DNA from: Novosphingobium capsulatum NBRC 12533
Lineage (GTDB): Bacteria; Pseudomonadota; Alphaproteobacteria; Sphingomonadales; Sphingomonadaceae
Assembly: GCF_001598375.1 (NCBI RefSeq)
Contig: NZ_BCYV01000011.1
Coordinates: 124,001-188,000, forward strand
Length of the DNA: 64,000 nucleotides
Direction: 5' to 3'
In this document: positions 10,071-20,723 of the stretch, piece by piece
How the letters are laid out: each line of letters opens with the position of its first letter
Position numbering within the stretch: the first letter of the stretch is position 1
The notes under the pieces: generated by a model
Told to the model about the DNA's origin: nothing
The model's database searches: none
What the model saw: only the letters and a program-made list of their open reading frames with translations
Program-made: the position numbers and the translations under genes

Positions 10071-13000
10071 AGGCGGCTTTCTTGGCCGCCCGCCGCGCGA
10101 TGGTGGAAAGCCCCTTGGTCAGTTGCACCAGGCCGTTCAACCGCCCTTGCGCATCGCCCCAGGCGCGCTGGATCACCAGCTTGTTGTCAGGCCGCAGCTT
10201 GGCCGTGCCCTTGAGCCGCTCGACATAGGCGATCAGGCCCATGGGATCGGGGAAATCGTCGTTGTGGAACGAGACGAGCACGCCCTTTGGCCCCACGTCG
10301 ATCTTGGCGATGCGCGCCTCGATCGCCTGGCGCTTCACCTCGATCAGCTGCAGCAGGTTCTGCGTGGGCTGCGGCAGCGGGCCAAAGCGGTCGATCATCT
10401 CGGCGGCCAGCGCTTCCACTGCATCGGCGCCTTCGGCGTCGTTCATGCGGCGGTAAAGCGCCATGCGCACGGCGAGATCGGGCACGTATTCTTCCGGGAT
10501 CATGATCGGCGCATCGAGCGTGATCTGCGGGCTGAGCGCGTCGCGTTCGCGCGCCATGCCGATATCGCCGGCCTTGGCCGCCAGGATCGCGTCTTCCAGC
10601 ATCGACTGGTAAAGCTCGAAACCCACTTCCTTGATATGGCCAGATTGTTCGTCACCCAGCAGGTTGCCGGCGCCGCGCAGATCGAGATCGTGGCTGGCCA
10701 GCTGGAACCCGGCGCCCAGCGAATCCAGATCGCCCAGCACTTTCAGGCGCTTTTCTGCCACTTCCGACAGGGCCTGGTCTTCGGGATAGGTGAGATAGGC
10801 ATAGGCGCGCAGCTTGCCGCGGCCGACGCGGCCGCGCAGCTGATAGAGCTGCGCCAGGCCAAAGCGATCGGCACGGTGCAGCACGATGGTATTGGCGCTG
10901 GGAATGTCGATGCCGCTTTCGATGATCGTGGTCGAGAGCAGCACTTCGTACTTCTTTTCGTAGAAAGCGCTCATGCGGTCTTCCACCTCGGTCGGGCTCA
11001 TCTGCCCATGCGCGGTGACAAAGCGGATTTCCGGCACGTTGAGGCGCAGCCAGTCTTCCACTTCGGCCATGTCGGCAATGCGCGGCACGACGATGAAGCT
11101 CTGCCCGCCGCGCTGGTGTTCGCGCATCAAGGCTTCGCGCATGGTCACGTCGTCCCACGGCATGACATAAGTGCGCACCGCCAGGCGATCGACCGGCGGG
11201 GTCTGGATGGTGGACAGCTCGCGCAGGCCTGACATGGCCATCTGCAAGGTGCGCGGGATCGGTGTGGCAGTGAGCGTGAGGACGTGGACGTCGGTCTTGA
11301 GCTCCTTGAGCTTTTCCTTGTGCGTCACGCCAAAGCGCTGTTCCTCGTCGACGATGACCAGGCCAAGGCGCTTGAATTCCACCGACTTGGACAAAAGCGC
11401 GTGGGTGCCCACGACGATATCGACCGTGCCGGCAGTGAGCCCAGCGCGGGTTTCGGCCGCTTCCTTGGCCGGCACCAGGCGCGAGAGGCGCCCGATCTGG
11501 ATGGGAAAGCCGGAAAAGCGTTCGACGAAATTGGCATAGTGCTGGCGCGCGAGCAGGGTGGTTGGCGCGATTACCGCCACCTGGTGCCCGGCCATGGCGG
11601 CCACGAACGCGGCGCGCAGTGCCACCTCGGTCTTGCCAAAGCCCACGTCGCCGCAGACCAGGCGGTCCATCGGCTTGCCTTCGGCCATGTCGCCCAGCAC
11701 GTCGTCGATGGCGCGGTCCTGGTCTTCGGTTTCCTCCCAAGGGAAGCGATCGACGAACGGGCCATAGCTGGCGGGATCGACCGCCAGGACATCGGCCTGG
11801 CGCAGCGCGCGCAGTGCGGCCGTCGCCATGAGCTGCCCGGCCATTTCCAGGATGCGCTCGCGCATCCGCGCCTTGCGCCGCTGCCAGCCTTCGCCGCCCA
11901 GCTTGTCGAGCGCGACGTTCTCGCTTTCGGCGCCATAGCGCGACAGCACGTCGAGGTTTTCGACCGGGATATAGAGCTTGTCGCCGCCGGCATAAGTCAG
12001 CTGCACGCAATCGTGTGGGCTCTTGCCCACGGTGATCGCTTCCAGCCCTTCATACCGGCCGATGCCGTGATCCATGTGGACGACAAGGTCACCCGGGATC
12101 AGCGCGGAAAGCTCTGCCAGGAAGGCGTCGGCGTCCTTGCGCTTCTTTTTGCGGCGCACCAGGCGGTCGCCCAGGATGTCCTGCTCGGTCAGCAGTTCCA
12201 GGGTATCGTTGGCAAAGCCCTGTTCCAGCGGCAGGACCACGGCCACCGGGCGGCCGCTGGCAGCCAGGCCCAGCGCTTCCTGCCAGGTGTCGGCCAGGGC
12301 CGGGGCCTGCTTACCCGCTTCGGCCAGCAGCGAGGCCAGCCGCGCGCGCGAGCCGGTGGTATAGGCCGCGACGATCGGCTTGCGCCCGCGCGTGCCTAGT
12401 GCGGCGAGATGCTTGGCCGCCGCTTCATAGATATTGACGCCCTGCGCGCGATCGGGGGTAAAATCGCGCGCGCTGGCAAAGCCGAAGTCGATGACGCTGG
12501 CGCTTTCCGGCTCGGCAAAGATGGTGGCGCGGTGCACTGGCCAGCCGGCCAGCGCGCGATCGAGTTCCTCGCGCGTCAGATAGAGCGCGTCGGGCTTCAA
12601 CGGGCGATAGGTGCCCGATTGACGCGCCGCTGCCTCTGTCCGGGCGGCATAGTAATCGGCAATGTCGTCCAGCCGGCTTTCGGCGGCCTTGGCCGCGCCA
12701 GCATCGAGCACGACGAGATCGCCTTCGCCAAGGTGATCGAACAGCGTGACCATGCGCTCTTCGAACAGCGGCAGCCAATGCTCCATGCCGGCCAGGCGCC
12801 GCCCTTCGCTGACGGCCTGGTACAGCGCATCGCTGGTGGCATTGGCGCCAAAGATTTCGCGATAGCGGCTGCGGAACCGCTTGATCGAGGTTTCATCGAG
12901 CAGCGCCTCGCTGGCGGGCAGCAGCAGATGGGTTTCCACCGGCTGCACCGAACGCTGCGTGCTGGGGTCGAACAGGCGCAACGTTTCCAGCTCGTCGCCG

Positions 13001-13572
13001 AAGAAGTCGAGGCGCAGCCCGTGATCGAGCCCGGTGGGATAGATATCGAAGATCGAGCCGCGCACGGCGTATTCGCCGGCATCGACCACGGTGTCGGTGC
13101 GCGAATAGCCCTGGCGTTGCAGCAGGGCGATCAGGCTTTCGCGGCCGATTTCCACGCCCGGCGTGAGCAGGCGGGTGGATTCGCGGATGCGGAACGGGGA
13201 AAGCGTGCGCTGGAGCACCGCGTTGATCGTGGTGACCAGCAGTTGCGGCCGGCCGTCGCGCTTGTGCTGCAGCTTTTGCAGCGCCGCCAGCCGCCGCGCG
13301 CTGATCGACAGGGCGGGAGATGCGCGATCGAACGGCAGGCAATCCCAGGCCGGGAAATCGATCACATCGAGTTCGGGGGCAAAGAACGCGGCGCTTTCCA
13401 CCACCGCGCGTAGGGCGGCATCGTCAGGCGTGATGAACACGCAGCGGCCCTGCGCTTTCGCGGCTGCCGCGGCGCGGGCGAGGTCGGCCATGACCAGCGG
13501 CTGGGCACCGCGCGCCACGCTGGCAAGCGTCAGCGGGCTGCGGGCGGAAAGAATGCGGGTCAGGTCTGGCAT
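10069..13572 (-). CDS. mfd: Transcription-repair coupling factor
   Basis: ATP-dependent translocase that removes RNA polymerase stalled at lesions and recruits UvrA. It has 1167 residues, normal for Mfd. In order it shows the UvrB-homology region (~1-350), the polymerase-interaction (CarD-like) domain with [11 protein letters not shown], a RecG-like motor with Walker [13 protein letters not shown] and box DEEQRFG, and the C-terminal TRCF domain before about 1150. The start MPDLTRI at 13572 is preferred. The longer frame upstream passes through a repeat element. sdhE lies upstream in the same orientation, with the repeat between them. Confidence 0.96.
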   Translation of the reverse strand: MPDLTRILSARSPLTLASVARGAQPLVMADLARAAAAAKAQGRCVFITPDDAALRAVVESAAFFAPELDVIDFPAWDCLPFDRASPALSISARRLAALQKLQHKRDGRPQLLVTTINAVLQRTLSPFRIRESTRLLTPGVEIGRESLIALLQRQGYSRTDTVVDAGEYAVRGSIFDIYPTGLDHGLRLDFFGDELETLRLFDPSTQRSVQPVETHLLLPASEALLDETSIKRFRSRYREIFGANATSDALYQAVSEGRRLAGMEHWLPLFEERMVTLFDHLGEGDLVVLDAGAAKAAESRLDDIADYYAARTEAAARQSGTYRPLKPDALYLTREELDRALAGWPVHRATIFAEPESASVIDFGFASARDFTPDRAQGVNIYEAAAKHLAALGTRGRKPIVAAYTTGSRARLASLLAEAGKQAPALADTWQEALGLAASGRPVAVVLPLEQGFANDTLELLTEQDILGDRLVRRKKKRKDADAFLAELSALIPGDLVVHMDHGIGRYEGLEAITVGKSPHDCVQLTYAGGDKLYIPVENLDVLSRYGAESENVALDKLGGEGWQRRKARMRERILEMAGQLMATAALRALRQADVLAVDPASYGPFVDRFPWEETEDQDRAIDDVLGDMAEGKPMDRLVCGDVGFGKTEVALRAAFVAAMAGHQVAVIAPTTLLARQHYANFVERFSGFPIQIGRLSRLVPAKEAAETRAGLTAGTVDIVVGTHALLSKSVEFKRLGLVIVDEEQRFGVTHKEKLKELKTDVHVLTLTATPIPRTLQMAMSGLRELSTIQTPPVDRLAVRTYVMPWDDVTMREALMREHQRGGQSFIVVPRIADMAEVEDWLRLNVPEIRFVTAHGQMSPTEVEDRMSAFYEKKYEVLLSTTIIESGIDIPSANTIVLHRADRFGLAQLYQLRGRVGRGKLRAYAYLTYPEDQALSEVAEKRLKVLGDLDSLGAGFQLASHDLDLRGAGNLLGDEQSGHIKEVGFELYQSMLEDAILAAKAGDIGMARERDALSPQITLDAPIMIPEEYVPDLAVRMALYRRMNDAEGADAVEALAAEMIDRFGPLPQPTQNLLQLIEVKRQAIEARIAKIDVGPKGVLVSFHNDDFPDPMGLIAYVERLKGTAKLRPDNKLVIQRAWGDAQGRLNGLVQLTKGLSTIARRAAKKAA

Positions 13573-13602
13573 GGGCGGTTCTTTAAAGCGTGCGTTGCGT
13601 GC

Positions 13603-13728
13603 GCGCCCTTCGACAGGCTCAGGGCGAACGGAGGTTGGTATGCGGGGCGGGGACAAGCTCAGCCCGAACGGACAAAACACGAAGCATTGCAATAACGTTC
13701 CGTTCGCCCTGAGCTTGTCGAAGGGCGG
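13603..13728. repeat. REP-like palindromic cluster, family B
   Basis: Three related units between sdhE and mfd. The core is CGTTCGCCCTGAGC followed by TTGTCGAAGGGCG. A reverse copy lies at about 13603-13632, a degenerate half at 13650-13671 and a forward copy at 13700-13727. Opposed copies could fold into a long hairpin. Related units lie at 41881-41953 and 56338-56421. Confidence 0.8.
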
Positions 13729-13741
13729 GAAACGCAACCCC

Positions 13742-14041
13742 TCAGCGCGGAATCTCCACGTAGTCCAGCTGGCGCATGCGGTCCATCAACGGCCCGGCAT
13801 ATTCCTCCGGCACCGACAGCGTGCCCAGCGCCCAGCCCAGGATATCGACGTCTTCCTCGTCCATCAGGGTTTCGAACCACACGGCCTCGGCTTCGCCCCA
13901 CTGGCTGTGGAAACGGTCGAAGAAGCAGCCGATCATGTAATCGGCCTCGCGCGTGCCGCGGTGCCAGGCACGGAATTTCATGCGGCGCAGGCGCGCGTCG
14001 TCCAGCTGCGGGGAGTCGGGAGTCGCGGTCGTTTCGGTCAT
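13742..14041 (-). CDS. sdhE: Succinate dehydrogenase assembly factor 2 (flavinator)
   Basis: Small protein that promotes covalent FAD attachment to the SdhA subunit of succinate dehydrogenase. It has 99 residues and carries the RGxxE signature as RGTREAD near residue 31, plus the helical core CFFDRFH and LMDEEDVDILGW typical of the SdhE/YgfY fold. The start at 14041 (MTETTAT) gives family-like length. It is divergent from recG, 64 bases away. Confidence 0.92.
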   Translation of the reverse strand: MTETTATPDSPQLDDARLRRMKFRAWHRGTREADYMIGCFFDRFHSQWGEAEAVWFETLMDEEDVDILGWALGTLSVPEEYAGPLMDRMRQLDYVEIPR

Positions 14042-14105
14042 GACGGCTGCGGGTAAGCCAGCTTGCCCCATGGCGCAACGGCCCGATGGTGATTATGGAG
14101 CCGCC

Positions 14106-16163
14106 ATGCGCCCTGATCTGCTCAATCCCCTGTTTGCCGAGGCCACCAGCCTGAAGGGCGTGGGTGCCGGCCTTGCCCGCCCGCTCGACAAGCTGGGGCT
14201 GACGCGGGTGCGCGACTTTCTCTATCACCTGCCCGATCGTTTCGTGCAGCGGCGCGCCGTGGCCACGCTGGACGAGGCTGCGCTGGGCGAGCAGATCATC
14301 GTGGCGCTGACCGTGCGCGAGCATCGCCAGCCAGCCGGGCGCGGGCCGTTTCGGGTGATCGCCGAAGACAGCGTGGGCAACCATGTGTCGATCACCTATT
14401 TCGGGCGGGCGGCCTATACCGCGAAAAAGGCGCTGCCGGTGGGCGAGAAGCGCTGGGTGGCCGGTCGGCTCGACCAATATGGCCAGACCTGGCAGATCGT
14501 TCACCCCGACCATGTCAGCGAAGACAGCGCCGGCCTGCAGGGCCACCTGACCGAGGCGGTCTATCCCCTGTCGGAAGGGCTGACGCAGGGGCGCATTGCC
14601 AGCCTGGTGCACCAGGCGCTGGGCCAGGCGCCACGCCTGCCCGAATGGATCGAGCCGGGCTTGCTGGCGCGCGAGGAATGGCCGGCCTGGCACGAAGCAC
14701 TGGCCCGCACCCACCAGGCGCCGGACAAGCGCGCCAAGGACCGGCTGGCCTATGATGAACTGTTTGCCAATGCCCTGGCGCTGATGCTGGTGCGCGCGGC
14801 CAACCGCAATCGGGTTGGCCAGCCGCTGCACGGCGATGGCCACTTGCGCGCCAAGCTCAACCTGCCGTTTACGCTGACCGGCGCGCAAAGCCGGGCCATT
14901 GCCGAAATCGAAAGCGACATGGCCCAGGGCAGCCCGATGCTGCGCCTGCTGCAGGGCGATGTCGGCTCGGGCAAGACAGCGGTGGCGCTGCACGCCATGC
15001 TGGTCGCGGTGGAGGCGGGCGGGCAGGCGGCCCTGCTGGCACCCACCGAAATCCTGGCGCGCCAGCATGCCGATACGCTGGCCAAGATGGCGCGCGGGAC
15101 GGGCGTGAACATCGCACTGCTGACCGGGCGCGACAAGGGCCGCGCGCGCGAAGCGCTGCTGATGAACCTGCTCGATGGCGGGATCGACATTCTCGTCGGC
15201 ACCCATGCGATCTTTCAGGACAGCGTCGCCTATCGCAACCTGGCGCTGGTGGTGATCGACGAGCAGCACCGCTTTGGCGTGGGGCAGCGCCTGATGCTCA
15301 CGCAAAAGGCGCGGCGCACGCCGCACTGCCTGGCGATGACCGCCACGCCGATCCCGCGCACGCTGACCCTGGCGCAATATGGCGAGATGGAAGTGTCGCG
15401 GCTGGACGAGATGCCGCCCGGTCGCCAGGCGATCGACACGCGCGTGGTGGCGCAGGAACGCCTGCCCGACGTGATCGACGGGATCGGCCGCCACATTGCC
15501 GCCGGGCACCAAGCCTATTGGGTGTGCCCCATGGTGCGCGAGGCAGAGAACGAGGATCTGGCCGCCGCCGAAGCGCGCCACGCCATGCTGGCCGAGCGCT
15601 TTGGCGCGCGCGTGGTCATGGTCCATGGCCAGATGCGGCCCGAGGCCAAGGACGCGGCGATGGAGCGGTTTGCCAGCGGAGAGGCGAGCCTGCTGGTCGC
15701 CACCACCGTGATCGAAGTGGGCGTCGACGTGCCCAACGCCACGCTGATGGTGATCGAGCAGGCCGAACGCTTTGGCCTGGCACAGCTGCACCAGCTGCGC
15801 GGGCGCGTGGGGCGCGGCAGCCAGAAATCCACCTGCCTGCTGCTGCGCGGCGACATGGTGAGCAAGGTGGGCCGCGAGCGGTTGGCGCTGATGCGCGAAA
15901 CCCAGGATGGGTTCCTGCTGGCCGAGGAAGACCTGCGCCTGCGCGGTGGCGGCGAACTTTTGGGCACGCGGCAATCGGGCGACACGCCGTTTCGCGTCGC
16001 CGATTTCGAGCAGATCGCCAACCTGCTGCCCATCGCGCACGATGATGCGCGGCTGTTGATGGAGCGCGATGGCGGGCTGTCTTCCCCGCGTGGAGAAGCG
16101 GCGCGGGTGCTGCTCTATCTGTTCGAGCGCGATTGGGGCGTGCAGTTGCTGCGCGGCGGCTGA
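14106..16163 (+). CDS. recG: ATP-dependent DNA helicase RecG
   Basis: Branch-migration helicase that remodels stalled forks and Holliday junctions. It has 685 residues. The N-terminal wedge/OB domain covers ~1-260. The motor has Walker A GDVGSGKTAVAL, the DEQH box (IDEQHRFGVGQR), TATPIPRTL and the QLRGRVGRG motif VI. ATG 14106 has GGAG 5-6 bases upstream. A large antisense open frame over the gene is a high-GC artefact. Confidence 0.96.
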   Translation: MRPDLLNPLFAEATSLKGVGAGLARPLDKLGLTRVRDFLYHLPDRFVQRRAVATLDEAALGEQIIVALTVREHRQPAGRGPFRVIAEDSVGNHVSITYFGRAAYTAKKALPVGEKRWVAGRLDQYGQTWQIVHPDHVSEDSAGLQGHLTEAVYPLSEGLTQGRIASLVHQALGQAPRLPEWIEPGLLAREEWPAWHEALARTHQAPDKRAKDRLAYDELFANALALMLVRAANRNRVGQPLHGDGHLRAKLNLPFTLTGAQSRAIAEIESDMAQGSPMLRLLQGDVGSGKTAVALHAMLVAVEAGGQAALLAPTEILARQHADTLAKMARGTGVNIALLTGRDKGRAREALLMNLLDGGIDILVGTHAIFQDSVAYRNLALVVIDEQHRFGVGQRLMLTQKARRTPHCLAMTATPIPRTLTLAQYGEMEVSRLDEMPPGRQAIDTRVVAQERLPDVIDGIGRHIAAGHQAYWVCPMVREAENEDLAAAEARHAMLAERFGARVVMVHGQMRPEAKDAAMERFASGEASLLVATTVIEVGVDVPNATLMVIEQAERFGLAQLHQLRGRVGRGSQKSTCLLLRGDMVSKVGRERLALMRETQDGFLLAEEDLRLRGGGELLGTRQSGDTPFRVADFEQIANLLPIAHDDARLLMERDGGLSSPRGEAARVLLYLFERDWGVQLLRGG

Positions 16164-16274
16164 ACCGCACTGGATCGCGGCTTTCGCAAGGATTCCCGAG
16201 CATTCCAAGCTGTTGCTGGCCGGCAACACTCTGCGGCCATCGCCCGGCTGGCGGGTGGTGATCGGCAACACGGC

Positions 16275-16315
16275 TTGACAGTCTGCGCATACGAATCCTA
16301 TTTATCGTATAAATA
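16275..16315 (+). promoter_or_regulatory. Promoter with overlapping operator before TonB receptor
   Basis: TTGACA (16275-16280) and TATTTA (16299-16304) are separated by 18 bases, a good sigma-70 pair. The -10 lies inside an inverted repeat, TATTTAT-CGT-ATAAATA (16299-16315), which closely matches the sites at 24206-24224 and 27821-27837. Binding there would occlude the promoter. The probable regulator is the GntR protein at 27069-27794. Confidence 0.65.
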
Positions 16316-16345
16316 AGACTTCACTGCTTTCTGGGAGGGGCTTTC

Positions 16346-19015
16346 ATGCATCTCGATTTCCGTCGTGTTCTGTGGCCAACCAGCGTGCTGGCGCTGGCCA
16401 TCGGTTCCAACGCCGCGCTGGCGCAATCGGCTGACAGCGCTGCCGCGCCACAGGCCGCTGCCGAGGCCGCGTCCGATCAGGCGATCGTCGTCACTGGCCT
16501 GCGCGCCTCGCTGCGCGATGCGCTCAATGCCAAGCGCAACACCGCCGTGGTGGCTGAAACCATCAGTTCCAAGGACATCGGCGTTCTGCCCGATGTGACC
16601 ATCGCCGATTCGCTGGGCCGCCTGCCGGGCGTGACCGCCACGCGCGATCGCGGCAATGCCAGCCAGGCAGCGGTGCGCGGCCTTGGCCCGCGCCTGGTGC
16701 TGGGCCTGATCAACGGGCGCGAAGTGGCCTCGTCAGAGCCTGATCGCAACGTGCGCTGGGAAATCTACCCGTCCGAAATCGTCTCGTCGGTCGCGGTGTA
16801 CAAGGGCCAGAGCGCCAACTTCATCGCCGGCGGCGTGGCCGCGACGATTGATATCCAGACGATCAAGCCGCTCGACTATCACGGCCCGGCGCTCACCGTG
16901 CGCGGCGGCGCGATCTATAACGATGGTGGCAAGGACATCCCCGGCTATTCCGGCCTCGGCGCGCGTGGCAGCGCGCAATACGTCGGCAAGCTGACCGACA
17001 ATCTCGGCCTGGTGCTGGGCGGCACCTACCAGCGGCAGAAGAACGGCTTCGAAAGCTTCCAGGGCTGGGGCTACAACACGCCCGACACCGGCACGCCGCC
17101 GACTGATGCCAGCGGCAACAAGATCAACGCCCCCTGGGGTGCGCAGTCCGAAGTCAAGGGCCTGACCGAAACGCGCTGGAGCACCACCGCCGCGTTGCAG
17201 TGGAAGCCGGGTTCCTATTGGGACATCACGCTCGACGGCCTCTATTCCAACATCAAGATCAACGAAAACCAGGCGCAGCAGTGGTATGGCCGGTCCAACG
17301 GCTGGGGCGACTGGGGCGGCAATTTCGGCCAGCCGGGCGATATCTATCAGCCGGGCAACTATACCCTGGCCGGCAACACCGTCACGGGTGCCACGCTCAA
17401 CAACTATTCCTCGGTCACCAACGTGTTCGGCAAGTACACCGAAGACAAGACCCTGTTCGTCTCGGGCCTCAACGCCAAGTACGATGATGGCACGTGGTCG
17501 GTGAAGACCGACGTTTCCTATTCCAGCGCCAAGCGCAATAACCTCTATCGCTCGGTCGCGACGGAATTCTATCCGTCGAGCACGACCTTTGCCACCGGCG
17601 CAGGCCAGGTGCCGTCGGTCTCGGTCAGCGGTGCCAATGTCGGCGACACGTCTGCCCAGACGGTGCAGAGCTATTACCCCGGTCTCTATGACGGGCCGCA
17701 GCGCCTGCATGATGACCTGGGCGCCGGGCAGATCGATATTCGCCGCGCCGTCAACAGCGGCTGGCTGGCGGGCGTGGGCGTGGGCCTGCGCTATTCCAAC
17801 CGGGTCAAGAGCCTGGCCTATGGCAGCGGCAGCGTGGGCACGATCGGCGGTGGCAACGTCACGCTCAACGCCGCTGACCTGACTGCGTTCAATGTGCGCA
17901 ATTTCAGCGTGCCGACCATGGTCTATGGCAATTTCGACACGATTGCCGCGCAGTCGGTGGTCTATACCCCCGGTGCCGATGATCCCACCAAGGGCTGGCG
18001 TGTGCGCGAGGACGACATGGAAGGCTATGTCATGGCCGACCTTGGCGGGAATGGCTTTTCGGGCAATGTCGGCGTGCGTTTCGTCGATGTGGTCACGCAC
18101 AGCACGGCGGCCGGTTCGAGCACGTCGTGGGATCCGAACGCCAACAACGGCAGTGGCGCCAATGTCACCACGATTTTCCCGATCCAGGGCAACAGCCACT
18201 ATTTCCGCGCGCTGCCCAGCATCAACCTGAACTTCGAACTGACCGACACGCTCAAGCTGCGCGTTGCCGCCGCGCGCGTCATCTCGCGTCCGCCGCTCGA
18301 TGAACTGCGCGCCAACCGCATCCTGTCGGTATATCCGCCGCAGCTGACCGGCAGCGCCGGCAACCCCACCTTGCGCCCGTTCATGGCGACGCAGGGTGAC
18401 ATCTCGGCGGAATGGTACTTCCACAAGGATGCCATGCTGGCCGTGGCCGGCTATTACAAGGATGTCGATACCAACATCGGCTATACCCAGACCACCCAGA
18501 ACATCGGTGGAGCCGATTACCTGATCACCGGCCCGGCCAACGGCAAGGGCGGCTATATCGCCGGCGTGGAAACCACGTTGCAGATGCCGTTCTACTTCAT
18601 CCCCGGCCTCGACAAGTTCGGTATCTATGCCAACGCCGCCTTCGTGAAGTCTGACCTCAAGGAACTGGCGCCCAAGGCCAATCCGTTCCCGGCGGTGGGG
18701 CTGGCCGATTTCACCGGCGAGTTCGACCTGTGGTATTCGGATCATGGCATTGATGCGCGCCTGGCGCTCAAGCATCATAGCCCGTTCACGGTGATCTATG
18801 GCTGGGATGCCTCGCAGCTGACGCGGCTGGACAGCGAAACCACGCTGGGTGCCAGCATCGGCTACAGCATCACCAAGAACATCTCGGTGCGGGTCCAGGC
18901 CAACAACCTGACCAACCAGGTGGCGCGCTTCTACTGGAACAACGATCCCAACCAGATCGCCCGCTATGAAAAGTATGGCCGCAGCTATCTCGCTGATGTG
19001 ACCGTGCGCTATTGA
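16346..19015 (+). CDS. TonB-dependent receptor, probable galactoside importer
   Basis: Outer-membrane receptor of 889 residues. A signal peptide (to about residue 26, SNAALA) precedes the TonB-box region IVVTGLR (~48-54), a plug domain (SLGRLPGVTATRDRG, VRGLGPRLVLGLING) and a long beta-barrel ending in the aromatic residue Tyr (DVTVRY). GGGAGGGG lies 5-12 bases before the ATG. It opens the galactan locus and shares an operator with its catabolic operons, so uptake of galactan oligosaccharides is likely. The ligand is inferred from context. A strong terminator follows. Confidence 0.88.
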   Translation: MHLDFRRVLWPTSVLALAIGSNAALAQSADSAAAPQAAAEAASDQAIVVTGLRASLRDALNAKRNTAVVAETISSKDIGVLPDVTIADSLGRLPGVTATRDRGNASQAAVRGLGPRLVLGLINGREVASSEPDRNVRWEIYPSEIVSSVAVYKGQSANFIAGGVAATIDIQTIKPLDYHGPALTVRGGAIYNDGGKDIPGYSGLGARGSAQYVGKLTDNLGLVLGGTYQRQKNGFESFQGWGYNTPDTGTPPTDASGNKINAPWGAQSEVKGLTETRWSTTAALQWKPGSYWDITLDGLYSNIKINENQAQQWYGRSNGWGDWGGNFGQPGDIYQPGNYTLAGNTVTGATLNNYSSVTNVFGKYTEDKTLFVSGLNAKYDDGTWSVKTDVSYSSAKRNNLYRSVATEFYPSSTTFATGAGQVPSVSVSGANVGDTSAQTVQSYYPGLYDGPQRLHDDLGAGQIDIRRAVNSGWLAGVGVGLRYSNRVKSLAYGSGSVGTIGGGNVTLNAADLTAFNVRNFSVPTMVYGNFDTIAAQSVVYTPGADDPTKGWRVREDDMEGYVMADLGGNGFSGNVGVRFVDVVTHSTAAGSSTSWDPNANNGSGANVTTIFPIQGNSHYFRALPSINLNFELTDTLKLRVAAARVISRPPLDELRANRILSVYPPQLTGSAGNPTLRPFMATQGDISAEWYFHKDAMLAVAGYYKDVDTNIGYTQTTQNIGGADYLITGPANGKGGYIAGVETTLQMPFYFIPGLDKFGIYANAAFVKSDLKELAPKANPFPAVGLADFTGEFDLWYSDHGIDARLALKHHSPFTVIYGWDASQLTRLDSETTLGASIGYSITKNISVRVQANNLTNQVARFYWNNDPNQIARYEKYGRSYLADVTVRY

Positions 19016-19063
19016 TCGTTTCAGGGCGGTTCGATCCTCTCCCCGAACCGCCCTCAACCTGCC

Positions 19064-19094
19064 AGGGCGCCGCAGCGATGCGGCGCCCTTTTTC
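19064..19094 (+). terminator. Intrinsic terminator after TonB receptor
   Basis: 11-bp stem AGGGCGCCGCA/TGCGGCGCCCT with a 4-base loop followed by TTTT. A second hairpin (AGGGCGGTTCG/CGAACCGCCCT, 19023-19054) lies just before it. Confidence 0.85.
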
Positions 19095-19128
19095 TTGGCG
19101 CTGCGCCGGTGCCATGCAACAAGCGGGC

Positions 19129-19533
19129 ATGACCCGTCGCATCGTGCGTATCCTGCTTGGCCTGCTCTATTTTGCTGCAGGCGTGCTGCACCTGGCGCTG
19201 CCCGCGCCGTTCCTCAAGATCACGCCTGCCTGGGTGCCACTGGCGCCGCTGGTGATCACGCTGACCGGGCTGGCCGAACTGGCCGGCAGCGTGGCGCTGG
19301 TGCAGGGCCATAGCCCCGCCCTGCGCCGCGCCGCGGGCTGGGGCCTGGCGGCCTATGCGCTGTGCGTGTGGCCGGCCAATGTGAACCATATGCTGATGGA
19401 CCTGGCGCGGCCCGATCATGGCCTGGGCCTGGCGTATCACATCCCGCGCATGCTGGCGCAGCCCGTGCTGATCTGGGCCGCGCTGTGGGCTGGCGGGGTG
19501 GTGGGCCGCCACCACATTCCCGTAAAACGCTGA
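19129..19533 (+). CDS. DoxX-like small membrane protein
   Basis: 134 residues with four hydrophobic segments (about 5-22, 35-58, 66-80 and 105-128), of the DoxX/DoxD-like inner-membrane type. The first helix contains LLYFAAGVLHL and the second PLVITLTGLAELAG. Function is unknown; the family has been linked to quinone or thiol redox. ATG 19114 is an alternative start, and neither has a strong ribosome site. It lies after the receptor's terminator and is probably unrelated to galactan use. Confidence 0.72.
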   Translation: MTRRIVRILLGLLYFAAGVLHLALPAPFLKITPAWVPLAPLVITLTGLAELAGSVALVQGHSPALRRAAGWGLAAYALCVWPANVNHMLMDLARPDHGLGLAYHIPRMLAQPVLIWAALWAGGVVGRHHIPVKR

Positions 19534-19534
19534 C

Positions 19535-19565
19535 AAAAAAGCCCCCTCCTCTTCAGAGGAGGGGG
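19535..19565 (-). terminator. Intrinsic terminator of the gal-GH2-GH53 operon
   Basis: Read on the minus strand, an 11-bp GC-rich stem CCCCCTCCTCT/AGAGGAGGGGG with a 2-base centre is followed by C and TTTTTT. It lies directly after the GH53 gene and against the stop of the DoxX-like gene. Confidence 0.8.
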
Positions 19566-19583
19566 TTGGGGGTGGTGAGAGGC

Positions 19584-20723
19584 TTAGCGCTGGGGCTTGT
19601 ACGTTTTCCCCAGCCAGTCGAACGCGGGCAGCGCCTCGTGGTGGCGGATGTCGAACATCGCGGCGTTTTCCCAGCTCGATCCCGTGCCCCAGCGTGTCTT
19701 GCAGCGGGTGGAAACCCAGTCCGGCGCCCAATAGACAACGCCGTTGCCGCCATTGTTTACCACGGTCTGCGTCAGGTCTTGCAGATACTTGAGCTGACCC
19801 TTGGGGCTGACCGGGTAGCCCGGAATGGCGCTGTCTGAGCCGAGCAGGTTGGTCGTGTCGTCGGCGTGATCGTCGGAAAAGGCATAGGCGGTTTCCACGA
19901 CCCACACTTGCGCGCCATAGCGGCGGTGCGCGGCATCGATCACCTTGCCCAGGCCGGAAAGGTTATAGGTCGACCACTTGGAATAATAGCTGATGCCGAT
20001 GATGTCATAGTCGAGCACGCCGGCTGCGGTCGCAGCGTCGAACCAGGGGATGATGTTTTCGGGCTGGGCGATGTGCAGCATCACCTGGATCGGCTTGCCA
20101 TGGGCCTTGGCGCTTTCGCGCACGGCGCTTATCCCGGCGTTGAGCAGGCGGGCGTTGCGCGTCCAGTCGATCGGCTGGTCCTTGACGCCCCCTTGCACGG
20201 CCGCGTTGGTTTCGTTGCCCACCTGGACCATTTCGGGCAGCTGCCCGGCCGCCGCCAGCTTGTCCAGCACCTCGCGCGTATAGTCGTGCAGCGCCTTGAC
20301 CTGGGCATCGGTGGGCAGGTTCGCCCAGGCGGCCGGGGCGGGCTGCTTGTCGCCATCGGCCCAATCGTCGGAATAGTGGAAGTCTAGCAGCACGTTGAGG
20401 CCGGCGGCATGGGCGCGCGTGATCGTTTTGAGCACATCGTCATAGGTGCTGTACTGCGTCCATGTCGGAGTGTGCCACAGCCGCACCCGCATGACATTGC
20501 CGCCATGCTGCTTGAGCACCACGAAGGGATCGGCCGGCTTGCCGTGCTCGAGGAAGCGGGCGCCGCAGGCTTCCATCTCGTTGGTAAAAGACAGGTCTGC
20601 CCCGAGATAGAGCGGCGGCGCGGGCGCGGCCAGCGCCGGGGTGGACAGCGTAAGGGCAAGGGCGGTCATCGCGGCGCTGCGGGCGTGGCGCAGGAGGGTC
20701 ATGGAAAGAGGGGCCTTTCGCAT
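19584..20723 (-). CDS. Arabinogalactan endo-beta-1,4-galactanase (GH53)
   Basis: Exported endo-galactanase that cleaves beta-1,4-galactan, a pectin side chain. It has 379 residues with a signal peptide to about residue 32 (STPALA). The GH53 fold is clear: YLGADLSF, VRLWHTPTW, NVLLDFHYSDDWAD, acid/base Glu171 in VGNETN and nucleophile Glu277 in VVETAY. The ATG at 20723 overlaps the stop of the GH2 gene (TGATG). ATG 20702 with AAAGG 11 bases away is an alternative giving 372 residues. It is the last gene of gal-GH2-GH53. Confidence 0.92.
   Translation of the reverse strand: MRKAPLSMTLLRHARSAAMTALALTLSTPALAAPAPPLYLGADLSFTNEMEACGARFLEHGKPADPFVVLKQHGGNVMRVRLWHTPTWTQYSTYDDVLKTITRAHAAGLNVLLDFHYSDDWADGDKQPAPAAWANLPTDAQVKALHDYTREVLDKLAAAGQLPEMVQVGNETNAAVQGGVKDQPIDWTRNARLLNAGISAVRESAKAHGKPIQVMLHIAQPENIIPWFDAATAAGVLDYDIIGISYYSKWSTYNLSGLGKVIDAAHRRYGAQVWVVETAYAFSDDHADDTTNLLGSDSAIPGYPVSPKGQLKYLQDLTQTVVNNGGNGVVYWAPDWVSTRCKTRWGTGSSWENAAMFDIRHHEALPAFDWLGKTYKPQR

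Noticed and set aside
13659..16271. 870-codon open frame antisense to recG
   Set aside because: High-GC shadow of recG: no family motifs, and recG has complete helicase motifs in the other direction.
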